Below, in pieces: positions 1 to 4,123 of a stretch of 5,203 bases of DNA; positions within the stretch are counted from its first letter, which is position 1, and every line of letters begins with the position of its first letter. The DNA comes from an uncultured Dialister sp. (GTDB lineage: Bacteria > Bacillota > Negativicutes > Veillonellales > Dialisteraceae). Position numbers and translations under genes: made by a program. The stretch lies in NCBI RefSeq assembly GCF_900765565.1, contig NZ_CAAFRZ010000271.1, positions 1-5,203 of the forward strand, given 5' to 3'. The notes beneath the pieces were generated by a model that was given only the letters and a program-made list of their open reading frames with translations, was not told the DNA's origin and made no database searches.

Positions 1-36
1 AATCTCCCAGAGAAATGACTATGACGGTGTTACAAC
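1..36. repeat. Direct repeat, copy 1
   Basis: This 36-bp stretch matches 286-321 at 35 of 36 positions; the only difference is A at position 9 versus G at 294. The second copy is the tail that directly follows the palindromic element at 80-289. Copy 1 may therefore be the tail of another element whose palindrome lies to the left of the window. Similarity stops sharply after the shared TTACAAC. Confidence 0.85.
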
Positions 37-79
37 GCTGGAGGCGGTGTGAAAAGCGTGTACTCCTAAACACAAGAAA

Positions 80-289
80 GATTTCTCGGCTCCTCGCAGC
101 TGTAGCGGTTTTGACAGCAGAGTCATAGAGCATGGTGCCACCGCTCGAAATGACGGGGAGCGGGAAGAGGCGTCTTTCCGGAACACTGTACTTGTGATGG
201 CGCCTCTATCCCTCCTTCGTCATTTCGAGCGGTGGTAAGCGCCGTGGTGACTGTAACCGTAAAATCGTATGAGAGAGAGTCGAGAAATC
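80..289. repeat. Long imperfect palindromic element (about 210 bp)
   Basis: The outer ends are inverted copies of GATTTCTCG (80-88, with CGAGAAATC at 281-289). The core is a perfect 18-bp inverted repeat: CCACCGCTCGAAATGACG at 138-155 and its reverse complement at 218-235. The pairing continues inward with short bulges (157-172 against 201-215, including AGAGGCG/CGCCTCT), leaving an apical loop of about 28 nt. Between ends and core the two halves still align with gaps, for example around GCGGTT at 105-110 and its counterpart near 255-260. No transposase or credible reading frame is present. It resembles a non-autonomous, MITE-like or REP-like element, but the family is not identified. Confidence 0.75.
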
Positions 290-321
290 TCCCGGAGAAA
301 TGACTATGACGGTGTTACAAC
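286..321. repeat. Direct repeat, copy 2
   Basis: This is the second copy of the 36-bp sequence at the window start. It overlaps the right end of the 80-289 palindrome by 4 bp and ends 39 bp before the udp terminator hairpin. See the copy 1 entry for the comparison. Confidence 0.85.
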
Positions 322-353
322 TCTTGAATTACGCAAAATAAACATTGGTCCAT

Positions 354-400
354 CAAAAAAGAGCAATGAAAATGGAAAGCCATTTTTCACTGCTCTTTTT
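354..400 (-). terminator. Intrinsic terminator of udp, possibly bidirectional
   Basis: The arms GAGCAATGAAAATGG (361-375) and CCATTTTTCACTGCTC (380-395) pair with one mismatch and one bulged base. An A-run precedes the stem (355-360) and a T-run follows it (396-400). Read on the minus strand, the stem ends in a run of six U residues and sits just after the udp stop codon at 404-406. The T-run on the plus strand means it could also stop transcription coming from the left. Confidence 0.9.
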
Positions 401-403
401 GTA

Positions 404-1207
404 TCACAGGGTCACCATGAAGTGGCCTATCAGCATGGTAAGGGCCCTTTTCGCCACCTGCCGGAACCGCCTTTCTGCTTCTTCATAGACCTCATGGGGC
501 GCCACGGCTTCGCTGTCCAACCGCTTCGCCACTACGCCGCACACGGAGCCTGCGGAAAGGCCCATGACGGAGCACAGGGTGAAGAGGGTGGCATTTTCCA
601 TTTCAAAGTTCGTACATCCCAGATGTCTGTACTCCTCCAGGCTTCCCTGGAGGGACCGGCGCACGTAGCCGGAGAAACTGTCGTACCGCTCCTGCCCGGG
701 CCAGAAGCTGTCGGTGGATACGGAAATGCCTGTCTTGAATGGCACATGGAGTGACCGGGCCGCCTCTTCCAGGGCCAGGGTCACCCGCATGTCCGCCATG
801 GCCGGATACTCTGCCGGCGCATAGGCTTTGGACGCCCCGTCCCGGCGGACGGCGCCCTTATTGATGACCAGGTCCCCCAGGTTCAAATCTTCCTGTATGG
901 ATCCCGTAGTGCCCACGCGGATGAAGGTCTTCACCCCCAGCCGGGCCAGTTCCTCCACGGCAAAGGTGACGCAGGGGCCTCCCATGCCGGTGGACATGAC
1001 AAGCACCGTCTCCCCGCTGACCTTTGCTTTCCAGGTAGTGAAATCCCGGTGGCTTGCCACAAAGGAAGCATCATCGTCCAGTGCCTTTGCCAGCCCTTCC
1101 ACCCGTCCCGGGTCCCCGGGCACCAGGGCGTACCGGGCCCCGTCGATCATTTCGCCGGACAGGCCGGTATGATACATGACTTCCGTCTTTTCTGCATAAT
1201 GGACCAT
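404..1207 (-). CDS. udp: Uridine phosphorylase
   Basis: Uridine phosphorylase (EC 2.4.2.3) reversibly cleaves uridine with phosphate to uracil and ribose-1-phosphate. It acts in the cytoplasm in pyrimidine salvage. The 267-residue product matches the Escherichia coli Udp family (253 aa) along its length, with slightly longer ends. Phosphate-site residues are visible as GDPGR (31-35), HRDFTTW (53-59, Arg54) and RVGTTG (97-102, Arg97 and Thr100). The uracil and ribose sites appear as PGQERYD (170-176, Gln172 and Arg174) and NFEMENAT (200-207, Glu202, Met203, Glu204). These sit at a constant +6 offset from the E. coli residues, so the enzyme looks intact. The start is fixed by AGGAGG 7 nt upstream. 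It has its own terminator at 361-395 and a gap of about 300 bp upstream, so it is probably a single-gene unit. A broader nucleoside specificity cannot be excluded, but the Gln/Arg uracil-recognition pair supports uridine. Confidence 0.95.
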   Translation of the reverse strand: MVHYAEKTEVMYHTGLSGEMIDGARYALVPGDPGRVEGLAKALDDDASFVASHRDFTTWKAKVSGETVLVMSTGMGGPCVTFAVEELARLGVKTFIRVGTTGSIQEDLNLGDLVINKGAVRRDGASKAYAPAEYPAMADMRVTLALEEAARSLHVPFKTGISVSTDSFWPGQERYDSFSGYVRRSLQGSLEEYRHLGCTNFEMENATLFTLCSVMGLSAGSVCGVVAKRLDSEAVAPHEVYEEAERRFRQVAKRALTMLIGHFMVTL

Positions 1208-1214
1208 AAATGGA

Positions 1215-1220
1215 CCTCCT
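1215..1220 (-). promoter_or_regulatory. Ribosome binding site of udp
   Basis: The minus strand reads AGGAGG, a perfect Shine-Dalgarno core, 7 nt before the ATG at 1205-1207. This settles the udp start. Just upstream (1221-1235) is a short inverted repeat, GGAAT-5 nt-ATTCC. It could be a minor hairpin or an operator, but the sequence alone does not decide. Confidence 0.9.
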
Positions 1221-1291
1221 GGAATGGTATATTCCGGACTAATCGAATTCCCCTGCTGGATCTAAGGCGTGGAATTCTGCAAAATAGATTT

Positions 1292-1333
1292 GAGAATTGA
1301 GTGAAGAGAATTGAGGTCCAGCGGCTGCGCCGC
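1292..1333. repeat. 10-bp direct repeat followed by GC hairpin
   Basis: GAGAATTGAG occurs at 1292-1301 and again at 1306-1315, a period of 14 bp. Five bases later comes a compact hairpin, GCGGC-TGC-GCCGC (1321-1333). The order (short purine-rich repeat, then GC-rich hairpin with a tiny loop) resembles the elements at 3395-3564. On the minus strand this segment could lie in the udp leader, but no convincing udp promoter was found to fix the transcription start. Confidence 0.7.
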
Positions 1334-1344
1334 CTTACCCGTCA

Positions 1345-1397
1345 ATCCATCCTGCGCCTTTGGTGCGGCCCTTCTCCAAGCCTGCATGCTGATGGAT
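1345..1397. other. Possible branched stem structure upstream of udp
   Basis: ATCCATC (1345-1351) and GATGGAT (1391-1397) are perfect complements. They enclose a small hairpin, GCGCC-TTT-GGTGC (1354-1366, one G-T pair), and a weaker one at 1367-1382 (GGCC...AAGCC). This could fold as a three-way junction on either strand. It lies between the upstream operon and udp. I matched it to no riboswitch or other known RNA family, and pairing this short could occur by chance. Confidence 0.35.
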
Positions 1398-1414
1398 ATC
1401 CTCACCTGTTAAGA

Positions 1415-1479
1415 ATACCGATAAGCAAGTGCCCCCTTGGAGATGGAGCTGCATATCAGGGGATCATCTTATCAGGTAT
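1415..1479. other. Large stem-loop between the CNNM operon and udp
   Basis: The arms at 1415-1425 (ATACCGATAAG) and 1468-1479 (CTTATCAGGTAT) form 11 base pairs with a single bulged A. An inner stem pairs CCCCT (1433-1437) with AGGGG (1458-1462), leaving a 20-nt apical loop. On the minus strand it begins about 30 nt after the stop codon of the Lys-tailed protein, so it may end or stabilise that operon transcript. The sequence after it (ATTCTTAAC) lacks a real U-run, so it is not a standard intrinsic terminator. A role in the udp leader is equally open. Confidence 0.5.
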
Positions 1480-1508
1480 CATTGATTGCCGGCGCCTTCC
1501 AAAGGCTC

Positions 1509-1973
1509 TCAGTCCTTCTTACTTTTCTTGCTCTTCTTTCCTTTTTTCGACTTCTTTCCCTTTTTGCCTTTTTTGCCCTTCTTTTCTTTTTTCGAAAGCA
1601 GTTCTTCCGCTTCCGGCAGGGATTCGGCTTCGCTGATGGGGATCATTTCCTTTTCATCGATATTCCAGTCCCCTTCGATATTGTCTTCTCCGTCCGGGTC
1701 TCCCAGGGTATGGGTCTTGTATTCCAGGTTCACATCTTCATCCATGCCTTCGTCTTCCTGGATTTCTTCGTCCACGTGGAGCAGCTCATCCAGCATGCCC
1801 ATCATTTCATCGGCAAGCCGGGAAATCTCCCGGATCCGTTCTTCCTCGGCAGGGCGGAAATCGGGACTTGGGGACAGCATGTAGGTCTGCAGGAACCCCT
1901 GGTTCTCCTTCAGTTCCTCTTCCAGTTTTGCCAGCCGCTCCGGCAGGGTCAGTTTCTTATCTTCCGTATCCAT
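1509..1973 (-). CDS. Hypothetical protein: helical N-terminus, acidic middle, Lys-rich tail
   Basis: I do not recognise this 154-residue protein. Residues 1-70 are charged and predicted helical, with a likely coiled coil around 8-25 (LPERLAKLEEELKEN) and 43-70. Residues about 65-123 are strongly acidic (for example DEEIQEDEGMDED) and probably disordered. The last 28 residues (127-154) are almost only Lys with Gly or Ser in a three-residue KKG/KKS rhythm. There is no signal peptide or membrane segment, so it should be cytoplasmic. The start is supported by GGGAG 7 nt upstream and by its position 2 nt after the CNNM stop codon, which implies one transcript and probably coupled translation. The basic tail could bind nucleic acid, polyphosphate or acidic membrane lipid, or fold back on the acidic segment; all are inference. 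The codons for the tail leave a pyrimidine-rich tract on the plus strand (about 1513-1592). Confidence 0.85.
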   Translation of the reverse strand: MDTEDKKLTLPERLAKLEEELKENQGFLQTYMLSPSPDFRPAEEERIREISRLADEMMGMLDELLHVDEEIQEDEGMDEDVNLEYKTHTLGDPDGEDNIEGDWNIDEKEMIPISEAESLPEAEELLSKKEKKGKKGKKGKKSKKGKKSKKSKKD

Positions 1974-1975
1974 GA

Positions 1976-3319
1976 TTATTCTCCCTTCTTCTGCTTACGC
2001 TTCGTTACAAGCACCTTATCTACCCGGTGGTTATCGCAGTCCATGACCTCAAAGGTAAAGGGGCCGTACTCTGCCTTTTCCGTTTCCTTCGGTATATAGC
2101 CAAGGAGGTACGTAATAAAACCTCCCAGTGTCTTATAGTAGCCTTCCGCTTCTCCCGGAAGTTCTTCTTCCATGTGGAAATATTCCCGAAAATCGTCGAT
2201 AGAACAAAGCCCTTCCACGAGCCAGGAGTTTTCGGACCGCCGGATGAACTTGTTCTGTTCCTCCAACATATCTTCCTTGTCCCCCGGCATGTCGCCCACG
2301 ATTTCCTCCAGCACGTCGTGAAGGGTGATGAGGCCGGAAAGGGTGCCATATTCATCGATGACGATGGCCTCGTGGACCCCACGGGACTTGAAAAGCTTCA
2401 GCACCTTCGTGAGTGTCAATGTCTCCGGGATATAGACCGGGGCATGGACATTTTCCATGAGGGACTGCTTCAGGGGCTTTCCCGGATGGAGATGCTGGTC
2501 CATGAGCACCTCCGACAGGTCTGCGAGGCCCTTGAAATCATCCAGGGACCCCTTCCCCACGGGAAGGCGGAAATGGGAAGACTCCATCATGTCGGACCAG
2601 ATTTTCTTCTCGCTGTCCTCCAGGTCGATCCAGGTGAGCTGGGGCCGGGCGGTCATGCAGTCCGCCGCCGTGCGGTCATTGAGCTCGAATACATTATCAA
2701 TGATTTCCGGTTCTTCCTTATCAAAAGTGCCCAGCTTGGCCCCCTGCTGGAGAAGCACCTTGATTTCCTCTTCCGAAACAGGCTGCTCCCCTTCCATATG
2801 AATGCCAAGGAGACTCACCACGGCCTTGGTGGACCAGGTGGAAAAAAGCACCAGCGGTTTGCACACCGTAGCCATAATGATCATGGGCCGGGCCACAAAG
2901 CAGGCCGCCTTCTCCGGAATGGCAATGGCAATCCATTTCGGCGCCAGCTCCCCGATAATCAGGGAGAAGTAGGTGACCAGCACCATCACCACCACCACGC
3001 TCACCGCCTGGGCATAGGGAGCCAGCAGCGGAATCTTTGCCAGTTCCCGTCCCAGGGGGCCCGACAGGGAAGCACCGGAAAACATACCGGTAATGATGCT
3101 GATGGTGGTGATGCCCACCTGGATGGTGGAGAAAAGCTCCTCCTTCCGCTCCGCCAGCATGAGGGCATAGGCGGCGTTCTTATTCCCCTCGTCAATCATC
3201 TCCTGGAGCTTCGTCTTCCGCGCCCCCACAATGGCGATTTCCGCCAGGGAGCAGACCCCGTTGGCCAGAACCAGTAACACAATAATCAAAATTTCGAGCC
3301 ATATGTGGCCGTCGTCCAT
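1976..3319 (-). CDS. CNNM/CorC-HlyC family membrane protein with CBS pair
   Basis: This 447-residue protein has the full domain order of the CNNM (DUF21) family, often annotated hemolysin C/CorC. Family members are tied to Mg2+ or other divalent cation transport, usually efflux, in the inner membrane. The DUF21 membrane domain covers about 1-175. It has hydrophobic segments near 7-31, 64-85, 104-123 and 140-172, and family motifs NGVCSLAEIAI (20-30), IQVGIT (66-71) and GELAPK (123-128). A CBS pair follows: CBS1 at about 215-275, and CBS2 at about 285-343 with IDEYG (321-325) and DVLEEIVGD (335-343). Such pairs often bind adenine nucleotides. The CorC_HlyC domain is at about 358-442, with TLGGFITYLLGYIP. 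The start is set by GGAG 8 nt upstream. The older 'hemolysin' name should not be read as toxin activity. The substrate cannot be read from sequence. It is first in an operon with the 154-residue protein, under an extended -10 promoter at 3368-3376. Confidence 0.93.
   Translation of the reverse strand: MDDGHIWLEILIIVLLVLANGVCSLAEIAIVGARKTKLQEMIDEGNKNAAYALMLAERKEELFSTIQVGITTISIITGMFSGASLSGPLGRELAKIPLLAPYAQAVSVVVVMVLVTYFSLIIGELAPKWIAIAIPEKAACFVARPMIIMATVCKPLVLFSTWSTKAVVSLLGIHMEGEQPVSEEEIKVLLQQGAKLGTFDKEEPEIIDNVFELNDRTAADCMTARPQLTWIDLEDSEKKIWSDMMESSHFRLPVGKGSLDDFKGLADLSEVLMDQHLHPGKPLKQSLMENVHAPVYIPETLTLTKVLKLFKSRGVHEAIVIDEYGTLSGLITLHDVLEEIVGDMPGDKEDMLEEQNKFIRRSENSWLVEGLCSIDDFREYFHMEEELPGEAEGYYKTLGGFITYLLGYIPKETEKAEYGPFTFEVMDCDNHRVDKVLVTKRKQKKGE
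1981..1985 (-). promoter_or_regulatory. Ribosome binding site of the Lys-tailed protein
   Basis: The minus strand reads GGGAG 7 nt before the ATG at 1971-1973. It lies inside the last codons of the CNNM gene, whose stop TAA is at 1976-1978. This overlap favours translational coupling and supports the downstream reading frame as a real gene. Confidence 0.75.
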
Positions 3320-3327
3320 ACTTCTTA

Positions 3328-3331
3328 CTCC
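3328..3331 (-). promoter_or_regulatory. Ribosome binding site of the CNNM gene
   Basis: The minus strand reads GGAG, preceded by an A-run, 8 nt before the ATG at 3317-3319. It supports the chosen start, which also places the first hydrophobic segment at the normal position for the family. Confidence 0.85.
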
Positions 3332-3367
3332 TTTTTTATAAATACTTGGGGATCATATCTTGGCTTC

Positions 3368-3376
3368 ATTATAACA
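3368..3376 (-). promoter_or_regulatory. Extended -10 promoter of the CNNM operon
   Basis: The minus strand reads TGTTATAAT, that is TG-N followed by a perfect TATAAT. The hexamer at the expected -35 position (about 3391-3396, CTACGT on the minus strand) is poor, which fits an extended -10 promoter. Transcription would start near 3361, giving a leader of about 40 nt. The repeat array begins only about 20 bp upstream, at 3395, so it sits where activators or supercoiling could act. Confidence 0.65.
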
Positions 3377-3394
3377 TGAAATGAAAAGGAACGT

Positions 3395-3564
3395 AGGGTT
3401 CAAAGGGTTCATCGTAGAAGGGGCCTTGGACACGCCCTGCAGGCGTGAGGGTTCAGAGGGTTCAGAGAAGAAAGGTGGACGGGCCCTGCGGGCCCGAAGG
3501 TTCTTAAGGTTCTTAGGTTTGACGGGCCTTTGGCCCGAGGGTTGTGGTGGGCGCCTTCGGCGCC
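3395..3564. repeat. Composite array: tandem 9-mers alternating with GC mini-hairpins
   Basis: Tandem 9-mers occur at 3395-3412 (AGGGTTCAA, AGGGTTCAT), 3448-3465 (AGGGTTCAG twice) and 3497-3514 (AAGGTTCTT twice, with a partial third copy). A degenerate copy starts at 3538. Four hairpins alternate with them: CACGCC-CTGCA-GGCGTG (3431-3447), CGGGCC-CTGCG-GGCCCG (3480-3496), CGGGCC-TTT-GGCCCG (3523-3537) and GGCGCC-TTC-GGCGCC (3550-3564). After each of the first three hairpins, the next 9-mer starts at the very next base. Units are 53, 49 and 41 bp apart. There is no credible gene here. The family is not recognised. It is not a CRISPR array, because the units are too short and divergent. Confidence 0.85.
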
Positions 3565-3589
3565 AGTTTGATAAAACCACGGTAGTGGG

Positions 3590-3618
3590 CTAGTGCACTA
3601 GTGAGCTGGTGAGCTAGG
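3590..3618. repeat. 8-bp tandem repeat
   Basis: Three full units, CTAGTGCA, CTAGTGAG and CTGGTGAG, are followed by a partial CTAGG. The unit differs in length and sequence from the neighbouring 9-mers (3395-3514) and 7-mers (3984-4011). So this one gap holds three different microrepeat families. Confidence 0.85.
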
Positions 3619-3620
3619 AA

Positions 3621-3976
3621 AACCAGGGAGCCGCCCTGACGGATCGGTCGGGCGATTCATAGGAAAGCCCTTTTATGGGCAGGCTAGGGGCCAACTTCGC
3701 CCGACTTGGAGGCCCTATGCAGGGTCTCCACAAAAGAAAACAAGCCAACCGGGCCTTAGGCCCGATGGAAAAAACTGGCTGCCCCCCTGCCCAGCACCCA
3801 TAGTGCCCCCTGAATAGGGGCAAAGGTGGCGGCGCCAGCCACCAAAGGGGGTGCCGCCGGAATGGTGCAAGGAGAGTATGACTCAAAGATTTCCTGCCTC
3901 CATTCCCCATTTCCCCTTGAGGGACGCAAGGGTTTGATCCGCTCCCCCTTTATTCATACTGGCGCCGGCAGGCGCC
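3621..3976. other. Hairpin-dense non-coding segment
   Basis: At least seven inverted repeats fall in about 350 bp. They include CGCCC-T-GAC/GTC-GGGCG (3632-3654), GCCC/GGGC (3667-3680), a 9-bp stem with one G-T pair (3708-3729), and CGGGCC-TTA-GGCCCG (3750-3764) nested in AGCCA/TGGCT (3743-3780). The rest are GGCGGC/GCCGCC (3828-3858), CCCTTG/CAAGGG (3914-3932) and GGCGCC-GGCA-GGCGCC (3961-3976). Open frames on both strands (3614-3910 minus, 3826-4242 plus) have no good ribosome binding site or recognisable domain. It may be a structured RNA, a palindromic repeat element or fused short repeats. No Rfam family was recognised. Confidence 0.55.
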
Positions 3977-3983
3977 CACCTTC

Positions 3984-4011
3984 ATTTACCATTTACCATT
4001 TACCATTTTCC
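3984..4011. repeat. 7-bp tandem repeat (ATTTACC)
   Basis: Three exact ATTTACC units are followed by one variant, ATTTTCC. The array lies 7 bp after the GGCGCC-GGCA-GGCGCC hairpin, again pairing a GC-rich hairpin with a tandem microrepeat. It is about 40 bp beyond the porin terminator. Confidence 0.9.
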
Positions 4012-4053
4012 CTATGCGTTCCCCGTCTCCCAAGACTCCACAGAAAGAAGCAC

Positions 4054-4084
4054 AAAAAAAGAAGCCCCCTTTCGAGAGCTTCTT
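4054..4084 (-). terminator. Intrinsic terminator of the SLH porin gene
   Basis: The arms AAGAAGC (4059-4065) and GCTTCTT (4078-4084) pair, with a possible inner CT-TTCG-AG element (4069-4076). On the minus strand the stem runs into a U tract from the A-run at 4054-4060. It lies 40 nt after the porin stop codon at 4124-4126. Confidence 0.88.
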
Positions 4085-4123
4085 CTTTGTTTATGAAACT
4101 ATATTCTCTTTTCTTTTCAGAAA

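Noticed and set aside
269..754. Plus-strand open frame of 161 codons overlapping the palindrome tail and the 3' part of udp
   Set aside because: It runs through the 36-bp repeat, the udp terminator and the antisense of udp. No domain is recognisable.
1340..1410. Glycine riboswitch-like or M-box-like fragments on the minus strand (GGAGAA, GCACCAAAGG, GGTGAGG)
   Set aside because: Only short fragments match and the remaining conserved aptamer segments are absent. The downstream gene, udp, is also not a usual target.
1437..2099. Plus-strand open frame of 220 codons with Phe- and Leu-rich stretches resembling membrane segments
   Set aside because: The hydrophobic run is only the antisense reading of the Lys codons in the 1509-1973 gene, not a transmembrane protein.
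2027..3277. Long plus-strand open frame (416 codons) opposite the CNNM gene
   Set aside because: It is the antisense shadow of a gene with full family motifs. The translation is rich in His, Gly and Arg, with no recognisable domain and no good ribosome binding site.
3395..3618. CRISPR array
   Set aside because: Repeats are 8-9 bp in direct tandem, without conserved 25-40 bp repeats, regular unique spacers or nearby cas genes.
3614..3910. Minus-strand open frame of 98 codons in the hairpin cluster
   Set aside because: The composition is dominated by the inverted repeats, there is no convincing ribosome binding site and no known domain. It is more likely a repeat read as protein.
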